A stretch of 64,000 nt of DNA, from the NCBI GenBank assembly GCA_009360885.1, contig SPEL01000005.1, forward strand, positions 124,001 through 188,000, given 5' to 3'. Below are positions 45,196 to 53,684 of this stretch, piece by piece. The translations under genes were made by a program, and so were the position numbers. Under the pieces are notes generated by a model. It saw only the letters and a list, made by a program, of their open reading frames with translations, did not search any database and was not told the DNA's origin. Numbering within the stretch: position 1 is the first letter of the stretch; every line of letters starts with the position of its first letter. The stretch comes from Sphingobium sp. (GTDB lineage: Bacteria; Pseudomonadota; Alphaproteobacteria; Sphingomonadales; Sphingomonadaceae).

Positions 45196-45735
45196 ATGAA
45201 GAAACTGATTCTCGCAGCCGTTGCTGCCACCGCTCTGGTTCCTGCTGCCCATGCTCAGGAACGTCGTTTTGAACCCTATGTTGGCGTGATGAGCGGCTGG
45301 GACCAGCACAACAAGACCGAAACCAAGGCTGGCATTCCGCCGCTCGGTTATGATGGTTGGATGGTTGAAGGCGTTGTTGGCGCCAACGTCAATGTTGCTG
45401 GCCCGATCGTTCTGGGCGTTGAAGGCAGCGCTTCCAAGGGTATCCGTGGCGATATCGACTGGGATTATGGCGTAAAGGGTCGCGCTGGCGTTAAGGCCGG
45501 TAAAGACAGCATGATCTTCGGTACGGTTGGTTACAAGTGGATCAACTTTGACGCACTCGGCAAGGACAGCCGCGATTTCCACGGCACCACCTATGGCTTC
45601 GGCGCGGAAGTTTCCCCGGTTGATCTGGGCCTGAGCAACGCTGACAGCAGCAACCTGCGTCTGCGCCTTCAGGTTGAAACGCTGGGCAACTTCAACAGCG
45701 TTCGCCCGATGGCCGGTGTTGTTGCCAAGTTCTGA
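45196..45735 (+). CDS. Outer-membrane beta-barrel protein
   Basis: A 179-residue small beta-barrel: signal peptide KKLILAAVAATALVPAAHAQ (cut after AHA), then alternating strands (FEPYVGVMSGWD, IVLGVEGSASKGI, YGVKGRAGVKAG, MIFGTVGYKWINF, LRLRLQVETLGNF) and a C-terminal Phe (VVAKF), the usual signal for the BAM machinery. It belongs to the OmpA-like/opacity porin group; function unknown. Codons are optimal and GC is uniform, hinting at strong expression. An AGGTCGAAAG lies before the ATG; the gene has its own leader and terminator. Confidence 0.82.
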   Translation: MKKLILAAVAATALVPAAHAQERRFEPYVGVMSGWDQHNKTETKAGIPPLGYDGWMVEGVVGANVNVAGPIVLGVEGSASKGIRGDIDWDYGVKGRAGVKAGKDSMIFGTVGYKWINFDALGKDSRDFHGTTYGFGAEVSPVDLGLSNADSSNLRLRLQVETLGNFNSVRPMAGVVAKF

Positions 45736-45760
45736 TCTTATATCAGCACGGATAAAAAAG

Positions 45761-45791
45761 AGCGGGGTCGCCATTGCGGCCTCGCTTTTTT
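45761..45791 (+). terminator. Intrinsic terminator after the outer-membrane protein gene
   Basis: AGCGGGGTCGC pairs with GCGGCCTCGCT over 11 bp (two G-T pairs) with a CATT loop, followed by TTTTT. It begins 25 bases after the stop. An A run on the other side could let it act in both directions. Confidence 0.88.
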
Positions 45792-45814
45792 AGTGCCTGC
45801 CGCACAGGATTAGG

Positions 45815-45915
45815 ACCTTTTCCAATCAAGCGACAGCACCCGACAGCTCGCAAACCGCAGCAAGCCAAAAGCCGAGAGCTGCTCCCGGCCATGATGGATA
45901 GAGAACTGCGCCAGC
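45815..45915. repeat. Diverged copy of the palindromic intergenic repeat
   Basis: It aligns along its length with the repeat at 40801: CACCCGACAGCTCGCAAACC, AAAAGCCGAGAGCTGCTCCC and GAGAACTGCGCCAGCC match the corresponding parts at 40823-40902. The stems are weaker than at 40801, so this copy looks older. Confidence 0.65.
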
Positions 45916-45959
45916 CTCTCCTCCGTATAGGGCAACTGACCATCGCCGATGACGGCAAG

Positions 45960-45986
45960 AAAAAAGGCGGACCCGAAAGCCCGCCT
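45960..45986 (-). terminator. Intrinsic terminator after sdhA
   Basis: On the minus strand AGGCGGGC and GTCCGCCT pair over 8 bp around TTTCGG, followed by TTTTT. It lies about 30 bases after the sdhA stop and would end the sdh transcript before any sdhB. Confidence 0.82.
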
Positions 45987-46014
45987 CCCTCAATAGCATT
46001 ATTCGTCGCAATGA

Positions 46015-47832
46015 TTAATAAACGCGCGCCTTCGGCTTGATATACTCCACCTCATCGGTGAGGGTATAATCATGCACCGGACGATAATCGAGCGTCACCT
46101 TGCCGCCCGTTCCGCCCCAACCTTCGAACCAGGAAACAGTGTGTTTCATCCAGTTCGTGTCGTCACGGTTCGGGAAGTCTTCATGCGCATGCGCACCACG
46201 AGATTCCTTACGTGCTTCGGCGCTGACCATCGTTGAAACGGCCTGCGCCATCAGATTGTCCAGTTCCAGCGTTTCAACGAGATCCGTATTCCAGATCAGG
46301 CTGCGATCTGCGATGGACACATCTTGAAGCCGCTTATTCACGACACCCATATGCTCCACCCCTTCGGAGAGAAGCTGGTTATCACGGAACACGGCCGCAT
46401 GTTTCTGCATCGTGCGTTGCATATCGAGGCGGATTTCCGCCGTCGGCGTGCTGCCCTTTGCATTGCGATAATGATCGACGCGGGACAGGGCGAGGTCTGC
46501 ACTATCTTGCGGCAACGGCTTATGCGGGCTGTTGGGCTTGATCGTTTCCTTCAGGTGCAGGCCGGTTGCACGACCGAACACAACAAGGTCAATCAAGGAA
46601 TTGGAACCAAGGCGGTTCGCACCATGAACCGACACACAGGCCGCTTCGCCCAGTGCATATAGGCCATTGACGATCACTTCGGGATCATCACCAATTTTCG
46701 TCACGACCTGACCATGATAATTGCACGGAATACCGCCCATATTATAATGCACCGTCGGGCAGACCGGCAGAGGTTGACGCGTCAGGTCAACACCCGCGAA
46801 AATCTTACCGCTCTCGGTAATGCCGGGCAGACGCGCCGCCAGCACCTTGGGATCGATATGGTCGAGGTGCAGGTAAATATGGTCACTATTCGGGCCAATG
46901 CCGCGCCCTTCGCGCATTTCCAGCGCCATAGAACGAGACACAACGTCACGGCTCGCCAAATCCTTCGCGGACGGGGCATAACGTTCCATGAAACGCTCCC
47001 CTTCGGAGTTGGTGAGGTAGCCGCCTTCGCCGCGTGCGCCTTCGGTAATCAATACGCCCGCGCCATAAATGCCGGTCGGGTGGAACTGAACAAATTCCAG
47101 ATCCTGAAGCGGCAAACCAGCGCGCAGCACCATGCCGCCACCGTCACCGGTGCAGCTATGGGCCGATGTTGCGGAATAATAAGCGCGGCCATAGCCACCC
47201 GTCGCCAGCACAACGGCATGGGCGCGGAAACGATGGATTGAACCATCCTCAAGGCACAGCGCGATTACGCCACGGCATTCCGGCACGCCATTGGCGCCGG
47301 GCTCCATGATGAGGTCAATCGCGAAATATTCGATGAAGAAATCCGCATCATATTTCAACGACTGCTGATAGAGCGCATGGAGCATTGCGTGGCCGGTACG
47401 GTCAGCGGCAGCACAGGTGCGCTGAACCGGCGGGCCTTCGCCCATATTCTGCATATGGCCACCAAAAGGACGCTGATAGATGGTGCCATCCGCATTGCGG
47501 CTGAACGGCACACCTGCATGTTCCAGTTCATAAACCGCCGCAGGGGCCTCACGCACCATATATTCAATGGCGTCCTGGTCGCCCAGCCAGTCAGACCCCT
47601 TAACGGTGTCATACATATGCCAAGTCCAGTGATCCGGCGTGTTATTCTGAAGCGATGCGGCAATACCGCCCTGCGCCGCAACCGTATGGCTGCGCGTCGG
47701 GAACAGCTTGGTGATGCAGGCCGTTTTGAGGCCCGCTTCGGCGCTGCCCATGGTTGCACGAAGGCCGGAACCACCTGCACCAACGACCACGGTATCATAA
47801 GTGTGGTCGATAATTTTATAGGCTTCCGACAT
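46015..47832 (-). CDS. sdhA: Succinate dehydrogenase flavoprotein subunit SdhA
   Basis: SdhA oxidises succinate with a covalently bound FAD. The 605-residue protein has the FAD fold [20 protein letters not shown], the FAD-linking His in [14 protein letters not shown], the active-site stretch [26 protein letters not shown] and [28 protein letters not shown]. Length is normal. It overlaps sdhD by one base (TAATG). No sdhB follows; a terminator does. Confidence 0.97.
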   Translation of the reverse strand: MSEAYKIIDHTYDTVVVGAGGSGLRATMGSAEAGLKTACITKLFPTRSHTVAAQGGIAASLQNNTPDHWTWHMYDTVKGSDWLGDQDAIEYMVREAPAAVYELEHAGVPFSRNADGTIYQRPFGGHMQNMGEGPPVQRTCAAADRTGHAMLHALYQQSLKYDADFFIEYFAIDLIMEPGANGVPECRGVIALCLEDGSIHRFRAHAVVLATGGYGRAYYSATSAHSCTGDGGGMVLRAGLPLQDLEFVQFHPTGIYGAGVLITEGARGEGGYLTNSEGERFMERYAPSAKDLASRDVVSRSMALEMREGRGIGPNSDHIYLHLDHIDPKVLAARLPGITESGKIFAGVDLTRQPLPVCPTVHYNMGGIPCNYHGQVVTKIGDDPEVIVNGLYALGEAACVSVHGANRLGSNSLIDLVVFGRATGLHLKETIKPNSPHKPLPQDSADLALSRVDHYRNAKGSTPTAEIRLDMQRTMQKHAAVFRDNQLLSEGVEHMGVVNKRLQDVSIADRSLIWNTDLVETLELDNLMAQAVSTMVSAEARKESRGAHAHEDFPNRDDTNWMKHTVSWFEGWGGTGGKVTLDYRPVHDYTLTDEVEYIKPKARVY

Positions 47833-48221
47833 TATGCAGCGCCCCCTGTGAATGCGATTTTAGCGATAGAGAAAATGCCCATGGCCGCGCCGCCAATGGC
47901 ATAGAAGTTCAGCAAGATCAGAACCGCGAACTTCAACCCGTCTTCATGGATATAATCTTCGATCAATACCTGAAAGCCGATCTTCAAATGCCAGAAAATG
48001 CTGACGAGCATCAGCATCATCGGCACAGCAACCAGCGGCTGAGAGAGCCAACTGGTAACGCTGGCATAATCCAGCCCCGGCAATTGCAGCAGAGAGAAAA
48101 TCATCCACAAGACGAGCAGGATATTGCCAACCGCGGTAAAGCGCTGAATGATCCAGTGATGTGCCCCTGCTTTAGCAGAGCCAAGGCCGCGTACGCGACC
48201 AACCGGTGTTCCATTACCCAT
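47832..48221 (-). CDS. sdhD: Succinate dehydrogenase membrane anchor SdhD
   Basis: SdhD with SdhC anchors the complex, binds ubiquinone and haem b. The 129-residue protein has [20 protein letters not shown], a second segment [29 protein letters not shown] holding the haem-ligand His in WHLKIG, and [20 protein letters not shown]. The ATG at 48219-48221 ([14 protein letters not shown]) is used rather than the longer frame to 48299 within sdhC. It overlaps both neighbours by one base. Confidence 0.92.
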   Translation of the reverse strand: MGNGTPVGRVRGLGSAKAGAHHWIIQRFTAVGNILLVLWMIFSLLQLPGLDYASVTSWLSQPLVAVPMMLMLVSIFWHLKIGFQVLIEDYIHEDGLKFAVLILLNFYAIGGAAMGIFSIAKIAFTGGAA

Positions 48222-48628
48222 TACAGCTTCTCCGCCAGCAGCCACAGCCAGATGGCCGCAGTAACGACAACCGCCGCAACCGGCACAACGAGCGACCATG
48301 TGCGGTTTACGGTCAGTTCATAACCAGCACCCATATCCAGAACGAGGTGGCGAAGCCCCGAAAACAAATGCTGGAAAAAGGCCCATGTCAGGCCAATCAT
48401 AATGACATAACCGATTGGGCTGGTCGCCCAGCTCTGGAAATAGGCGTAGCTATCCGGACCGGCGGCGGCAGCGGCGAGCCACCACACCAACGCCAGCGCG
48501 CCGACAATCGCCAGACCATCACCGGTAACGCGGTGCATGATAGAGATCGCCATATGCGGTCCCCAACGCCAAATGGAAAGATGTGGCGATAATGGCCGAC
48601 CCTTCGGCCTATTTTGTGCATGACCCAT
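48221..48628 (-). CDS. sdhC: Succinate dehydrogenase cytochrome b subunit SdhC
   Basis: SdhC is the other membrane anchor. The 135-residue protein has RPLSPHLSIWRWGPHMAISIMHRVTGDGL, the family signature near the N-terminus (SPHL, SIxHRxTG), and AFFQHLFSGLRHLVLDMG with the haem-ligand His, then a last membrane segment WSLVVPVAAVVVTAAIWLWLL. It is the first gene of sdhC-sdhD-sdhA. AGGGGA lies upstream of the ATG. A 217-base gap separates it from the divergent chemoreceptor. Confidence 0.93.
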   Translation of the reverse strand: MGHAQNRPKGRPLSPHLSIWRWGPHMAISIMHRVTGDGLAIVGALALVWWLAAAAAGPDSYAYFQSWATSPIGYVIMIGLTWAFFQHLFSGLRHLVLDMGAGYELTVNRTWSLVVPVAAVVVTAAIWLWLLAEKL

Positions 48629-48752
48629 GCTGGTTGCAATCCCCTGGTTGAACCTGATTCAAGCCCCTTTAGCGCGTGGGTTTCCTTCACGCAAATTATG
48701 ATCGGCTTTAACGGCATTACTGGCCATTTTATGCCCCATCATCGGTAAAATC

Positions 48753-48768
48753 ATAATCAATGATTAAC
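48753..48768. promoter_or_regulatory. CtrA-like site upstream of the chemoreceptor gene
   Basis: ATAA, seven bases, TTAAC: one mismatch to the CtrA consensus, with the downstream half extended to TTAACCA. It is 78 bases before the ATG at 48846. It may equally sit in the sdhC promoter region. Confidence 0.4.
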
Positions 48769-48845
48769 CAGATTCCCCTAAAATCCGGCCCAAGACGTGA
48801 TTTACGCCTATTTTCAATGCAAAATCAGGAAAGCGGAAAACGGCT

Positions 48846-50228
48846 ATGCCGAATAATCCAACCACCAACACGCAGGATGACCTACAGGAACGACTCGCTG
48901 ATTTTGATGTGGATGGTAATATTATTGATTGCGCCCATCAGATATGGGGCATCATCGAACATGACAGCGCCCCTGCCGATCATTTTTTCAAGGCTTATAC
49001 CGGCCGGAGCGGGCTTGCCGATCAACTCGCCCCTAATAATTTACAGGCGATTCATGCTGAAATAGAGCGTTATCTCCGGCTAAAATTCACCTCTGTCTCT
49101 TCTCCTGAATGGGTAGAATCTGTCAGCGAATGCATACGCCACGCGCATAAGCATAATATATCGTCCCGCTGCGTACTGGTTGCCGTTAACGCCGCCAACG
49201 AAGTCATTACCGATCGTATATGGAACCATCTGCAGGATGATGGAAAGCGCCGTCACCAGTTGATGCACACTTTATTGCGACTCGCCGCGATAGAGGCGGA
49301 AATCATGTATACCGTCGTCAGCGAGGCAAATGCCCTGCAAGACATTGAAGATCGCAAACGCAATGGCGAGTTGTTTGACCGTAAAATTGCGGACGAGGTA
49401 GCTGATGCATCGCGTTTGGGCGAAAATCTGCGGGATCAGGCACAATGCGCGTCCAGTTCCACACGGGGAATGCTCGATCAGGTATCAGAAGTCGCCGCAG
49501 CGGCTGAACAATCAGCCCTTGCCATGCGCGAAGCCGCCCATATTTCCGCCAGCCTGATCCGCGCGATAGAAGAAACCCGCACTCAGGTAGAAAATTCTGC
49601 CGAGGTTGCCCAACGTGCCTCCGCACAAAGCAGCGAGGCAGTTGCCATGTCTGCTACGTTATTCGAACATGCTCAGGCGATCGAATCCATCCTTAGTCTC
49701 ATTCGTGACATTGCCGGACAAACCAATTTGCTGGCCCTCAATGCCACCATTGAGGCCGCCCGCGCAGGGGACGCAGGGCGCGGTTTTGCCGTGGTCGCGC
49801 AAGAGGTCAAATCCCTCGCCAGCCAGACATCCCGCGCAACCGACGATATTGCCGGAAAAATCGCCGCTATCCAGAGTTCTACGCGCCAATCCGTCGATAC
49901 TAATCAGCGCATCCGGGACACGGTTGGCGATGTTCAGGAAAATTCGCAGCGCATCCGTCAAGCGATGGAGCAACAGGCCCAGACCGTTACCATGATTACC
50001 GCCGCGGTTGATGAAACCGCCCTCGCGGCGGCCTCTATGTCGAGGACCGTCGCCACCATCCGCCGGGATACGGAGGTCGTCGCGTCCCAGATTGACGATC
50101 TGGAACAGGGGTTCAATACCGTGGACGGCATCCTGAAGAATTTGCAACATTCTTCGGCAGATTTCAGCCGTAGGGTGACCGCTGATTGCCAAAACTGTTC
50201 AGCACAAATGTTCCGCCTGATCGCCTAA
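48846..50228 (+). CDS. Soluble methyl-accepting chemotaxis protein with globin-like sensor
   Basis: A 460-residue chemoreceptor with no membrane segment, so it acts in the cytosol. Residues about 25-170 form an all-helical domain whose His-bearing stretch [18 protein letters not shown] (His101) and following helices resemble protoglobin sensors that bind haem and oxygen; a weak match, so the sensor type is inference. Residues about 180-440 are the signalling coiled coil, with the hairpin [20 protein letters not shown] and [15 protein letters not shown]. It has no C-terminal pentapeptide for CheR docking (ends MFRLIA). It carries a CtrA-like site upstream, as the che operon does. Confidence 0.88.
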   Translation: MPNNPTTNTQDDLQERLADFDVDGNIIDCAHQIWGIIEHDSAPADHFFKAYTGRSGLADQLAPNNLQAIHAEIERYLRLKFTSVSSPEWVESVSECIRHAHKHNISSRCVLVAVNAANEVITDRIWNHLQDDGKRRHQLMHTLLRLAAIEAEIMYTVVSEANALQDIEDRKRNGELFDRKIADEVADASRLGENLRDQAQCASSSTRGMLDQVSEVAAAAEQSALAMREAAHISASLIRAIEETRTQVENSAEVAQRASAQSSEAVAMSATLFEHAQAIESILSLIRDIAGQTNLLALNATIEAARAGDAGRGFAVVAQEVKSLASQTSRATDDIAGKIAAIQSSTRQSVDTNQRIRDTVGDVQENSQRIRQAMEQQAQTVTMITAAVDETALAAASMSRTVATIRRDTEVVASQIDDLEQGFNTVDGILKNLQHSSADFSRRVTADCQNCSAQMFRLIA

Positions 50229-50253
50229 TATAAGACCGTGCCCGAATTCGGTA

Positions 50254-50334
50254 GAATCACTTGATGGCTCAGAATAGGCGGAAAACCAGATTTAGAGCTG
50301 TTTCTTCTGATCCAGATTGATCGCAAACTACCCT
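50254..50334. repeat. Diverged copy of the palindromic intergenic repeat
   Basis: GAATCACTTGATGGCTCAGA, GAAAACCAGATTTAGAGCTG and GATCCAGATTGATCGCAAAC align with the copy at 40821-40895. The 16-base block GATCCAGATTGATCGC/G is almost identical between the two. Confidence 0.7.
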
Positions 50335-50348
50335 AAACATCACTCAAT

Positions 50349-50377
50349 AAAAAAGCCCGGACCATGCTGATCCGGGC
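50349..50377 (-). terminator. Intrinsic terminator after clpX (possibly bidirectional)
   Basis: GCCCGGA and TCCGGGC form a 7-bp perfect stem with a 9-base loop. On the minus strand it is followed by TTTTTT, a good terminator for clpX; on the plus strand by ATTTT, which may serve the chemoreceptor gene. Confidence 0.85.
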
Positions 50378-50422
50378 ATTTTAATAGCAACACAGCCATG
50401 ACCGGTCGCGCGTAAATAAAAA

Positions 50423-51691
50423 TTAAGCGGCGTCTTCGGCCTTTTCACCCTTCTCCGCGAATACGCGAACAGGCTCCTTGCGGCCATCGACCACGTCCTT
50501 ATCAACCACCACTTCGCTGACACCCTTCATGGACGGCAGATCAAACATGGTATCGAGCAATATCGCCTCGATGATGGAACGCAAACCACGGGCACCCGTC
50601 TTGCGCTCAATCGCCTTTTTCGCAATCGCTGTCAGCGCGTCCTCAGTAAAGCTGAGATCGACTTCCTCCATCTCAAACAGCTTGCCATATTGCTTTACCA
50701 GCGCATTTTTCGGCTCGACCAGAATTTTGACGAGTGCAGCAACGTCCAGATCCTCCAGCGTCGCAATAACCGGCAGACGGCCAACAAATTCGGGGATGAG
50801 GCCGAATTTCAGCAAATCTTCCGGCTCGCTCTGCGCCAATAGCACGCCGGTGCGGCGTTCTTCAGGCGCAGAAACATGGGCGCCAAAGCCGATGGATTTC
50901 GCTTCCAGACGGTCCCCGATGATCTTTTCGAGGCCAGCAAAAGCGCCGCCACAGATAAACAGGATGTTGGTGGTATCGACCTGCAAAAATTCCTGCTGCG
51001 GATGCTTGCGCCCGCCCTGCGGCGGAACGCTGGCAGTCGTGCCTTCCATCAGCTTCAGCAAGGCCTGCTGAACGCCCTCCCCCGAAACGTCACGGGTGAT
51101 GGAAGGATTTTCCGCCTTTCGGCTGATTTTATCGATTTCGTCGATATAAACGATGCCGCGCTGGGCCTTTTCGACATTATAGTCGCTGGCCTGAAGCAGT
51201 TTCAGGATGATGTTTTCAACATCCTCACCCACATAACCTGCTTCGGTAAGGGTTGTCGCATCCGCCATGGTGAAAGGCACGTCAAAGGTACGCGCCAATG
51301 TCTGCGCCAACAGCGTCTTGCCGCAACCCGTCGGACCGACCAACAAAATGTTGGATTTCGCCAGTTCCACATCACCGGTTTTCTGGCCATGGTTGAGGCG
51401 CTTATAATGGTTGTGCACCGCGACAGAAAGCACCCGCTTTGCCCGTGCCTGTCCGATGACATAATCATCCAGCACATCGCAGATTTCCTGCGGGGTGGGA
51501 ACGCTGCCGTCCTTCTTGCCGACAAGACCGCTCTTGGTTTCTTCGCGGATGATGTCATTGCACAGTTCAACGCATTCGTCGCAGATGAACACGGTCGGTC
51601 CGGCGATCAGCTTACGCACCTCATGCTGTGATTTCCCGCAAAAGGAACAGTAGAGAGTGCTCTTCGAATCGGAACCTGTCAGCTTGGTCAT
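50423..51691 (-). CDS. clpX: ATP-dependent Clp protease ATPase subunit ClpX
   Basis: ClpX unfolds tagged proteins and feeds them to ClpP. The zinc-binding domain has [15 protein letters not shown] and [10 protein letters not shown]; the AAA domain has Walker [19 protein letters not shown], Walker [14 protein letters not shown], the pore loop and sensor GYVGEDVE. At 422 residues it is normal. The ATG at 51689-51691 ([13 protein letters not shown]) is used rather than the 51724 frame start. It lies 159 bases after clpP. In alphaproteobacteria ClpXP degrades CtrA. Confidence 0.96.
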   Translation of the reverse strand: MTKLTGSDSKSTLYCSFCGKSQHEVRKLIAGPTVFICDECVELCNDIIREETKSGLVGKKDGSVPTPQEICDVLDDYVIGQARAKRVLSVAVHNHYKRLNHGQKTGDVELAKSNILLVGPTGCGKTLLAQTLARTFDVPFTMADATTLTEAGYVGEDVENIILKLLQASDYNVEKAQRGIVYIDEIDKISRKAENPSITRDVSGEGVQQALLKLMEGTTASVPPQGGRKHPQQEFLQVDTTNILFICGGAFAGLEKIIGDRLEAKSIGFGAHVSAPEERRTGVLLAQSEPEDLLKFGLIPEFVGRLPVIATLEDLDVAALVKILVEPKNALVKQYGKLFEMEEVDLSFTEDALTAIAKKAIERKTGARGLRSIIEAILLDTMFDLPSMKGVSEVVVDKDVVDGRKEPVRVFAEKGEKAEDAA

Positions 51692-51850
51692 TCCTGCTCT
51701 TTCCTCATCCGGCCCGGAACGCATAACGCCTTTCCTCTTCGGCCGGACTCATCAAGCGGCCATCCTAGACCGCGCTTTCCGTATTTCACAAGCCCTGTTT
51801 ATCAGGCCTTGCGTATCGGGGGAAGATACCTCCCCCCGATTAACAACTGC

Positions 51851-52486
51851 TTATGCCTCGGTCGTTTCCGCGGCGACGGGCCGCGCGCTATAGACCTGAT
51901 CGACAATACCAAAGGCCTTGGCTTCTTCTGCTTCCAGAAATGTATCGCGATCCATTGCGGATTCAATACGTTCCAACGGCTGGCCGGTGAACTTGCAATA
52001 CAGGTCATTCATCCGGGCACGAATACGCAGGATTTCCTTGGCCTGAATCTCAATATCAGCCGCCATACCCTGTGCGCCGCCGGAAGGCTGATGCACCATG
52101 ATACGGGCGTTGGTTGTCGCAAAACGCATGCCCGGTTCACCGGCGGCGAGCAGGAAGCTGCCCATGCTGGCTGCCTGACCAATGCACACCGTGCCAACCT
52201 TGGGGCGGATATATTGCATCGTGTCATAAATAGCGAGGCCAGCCGTCACCACCCCGCCCGGCGAGTTGATATACATGTAAATATCTTTTTTCGGATTTTC
52301 GGCTTCCAGAAACAGCAACTGCGCGACGATGATCGACGCCATATGGTCTTCAATCTGGCCGGTCACAAAGATGATTCGCTCCCGCAGCAGGCGCGAATAA
52401 ATATCAAAGCTACGTTCCCCCCGATTGGACTGTTCAATAACAACGGGGACCAGCGCGGCCATGGGATCGAAATTGCTGTTGTGCAT
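51851..52486 (-). CDS. clpP: ATP-dependent Clp protease proteolytic subunit ClpP
   Basis: ClpP is the barrel peptidase of the Clp system. The 211-residue protein has the catalytic Ser in [15 protein letters not shown] (Ser107), His in [14 protein letters not shown] (His132) and Asp in [16 protein letters not shown] (Asp181). A 12-residue propeptide-like start [12 protein letters not shown] is present. It precedes clpX in the usual order, but a glycosyltransferase lies between it and tig. Confidence 0.96.
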   Translation of the reverse strand: MHNSNFDPMAALVPVVIEQSNRGERSFDIYSRLLRERIIFVTGQIEDHMASIIVAQLLFLEAENPKKDIYMYINSPGGVVTAGLAIYDTMQYIRPKVGTVCIGQAASMGSFLLAAGEPGMRFATTNARIMVHQPSGGAQGMAADIEIQAKEILRIRARMNDLYCKFTGQPLERIESAMDRDTFLEAEEAKAFGIVDQVYSARPVAAETTEA

Positions 52487-52668
52487 GATTTTCTTTCAGA
52501 CGTCCGGATAATTCAAAACACTACATCGGGGCAAACCGGCGCAGGTTCAAGGGGAGAATATGTCATATGGCATAGCCTGCAAGAATTAACAGGCCTTTAG
52601 CGTACGGTTTTTCAACGCCATCACCCGTAAATAGCATCTGACCCACCGTTCCCTGGGCCAGCACAGTA

Positions 52669-53655
52669 TCAGCGTGACCCGGCGTCAGCCGGGGCAGGAT
52701 AAGCCAGATAAGCGAGCCGCTTCATCTCTTTACGCCCACGCACCACCGTATCGAGAAGCAGTCCGCACATAAAGCTCAGCACCGCGATAATCATCATGCC
52801 TGTCACCAATATCGCGGTCGGGAACCGCGGGACCAGGCCCGTTTCCATATAGGTCAGGAACAAGGGCACCGACAATGCCAATGCGCCGCCCATCAGCAAC
52901 AGCGCAAGCAAACCGTAGAACCAGATGGGCCGCTCTGTCCGATAAAGCGTCATAATCATCCGCAATATGCGCCAGCCATCGCTATAGGTCGATAATTTGC
53001 TGACGGACCCTTCCAGTCGAGCAGCATAGGCCGTCTGTTTTTCGGCCACAGGCATCGCAAGTTCAAGCGCATGAACGCTGATTTCCGTTTCAATCTCAAA
53101 ACCTGCAGAAAGCACCGGAAAGCTTTTGACGAAACGGCGGGAAAAAACGCGATAACCCGACAATATATCGGTGAAGCTACGGCCAAAAAGGCTCTGTAGC
53201 AGGCCGGTTAGCACCCGATTGCCCAGCCGATGGCCAGAACGATACGCCGCCTGTTCATCAGACTGACGGCACCCAACCACCATGTCATAATTATCGGCCA
53301 GCATCATACGGACCATATCCGGCGCGGCGGCAGCCTCATAGGTCGCGTCACCATCCGCCATCACATAGATGTCAGCATCAATATCCGCGAACATCCGGCG
53401 GACAACATGGCCCTTGCCTTGCTGGCGAACCGAACGAACAACAGCTCCGGCCTGCGCCGCTATCTTCCGGCTGTCATCGCTACTGTTATTATCATAAACA
53501 TAGATGGCAGCCGTCGGCAGCGCAGTTTTAAAATCCCGCACCGTAAGGCCAATTGCCGCCGCTTCATTATAGCAAGGCAGCAAAACCGCGATACGAACAC
53601 CAAGGGGCAGAGTTTCCCCTGCCCCCGATGCAATAGAGTGACCGGCATTGGTCAT
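52669..53655 (-). CDS. Family 2 glycosyltransferase with C-terminal membrane anchor
   Basis: A 328-residue enzyme: the GT-A fold has VAVLLPCYNEAAAIGLTV near the start, the Asp of IYVYDNNSSDDS, and the DXD-type MADGDATYEA; then ILSGYRVFSRRFVKSF. Two hydrophobic segments (about residues 240-265 and 280-305) anchor it to the inner membrane. It resembles dolichol/polyprenol-phosphate sugar transferases (DPM1/GtrB type). The acceptor is unknown. It interrupts the tig-clpP pair and is in the same direction, 29 bases after tig, so may be cotranscribed. Confidence 0.85.
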   Translation of the reverse strand: MTNAGHSIASGAGETLPLGVRIAVLLPCYNEAAAIGLTVRDFKTALPTAAIYVYDNNSSDDSRKIAAQAGAVVRSVRQQGKGHVVRRMFADIDADIYVMADGDATYEAAAAPDMVRMMLADNYDMVVGCRQSDEQAAYRSGHRLGNRVLTGLLQSLFGRSFTDILSGYRVFSRRFVKSFPVLSAGFEIETEISVHALELAMPVAEKQTAYAARLEGSVSKLSTYSDGWRILRMIMTLYRTERPIWFYGLLALLLMGGALALSVPLFLTYMETGLVPRFPTAILVTGMMIIAVLSFMCGLLLDTVVRGRKEMKRLAYLAYPAPADAGSR

Positions 53656-53684
53656 AGTAACGGTTCCCGGTCAGCCAGAGAGCC

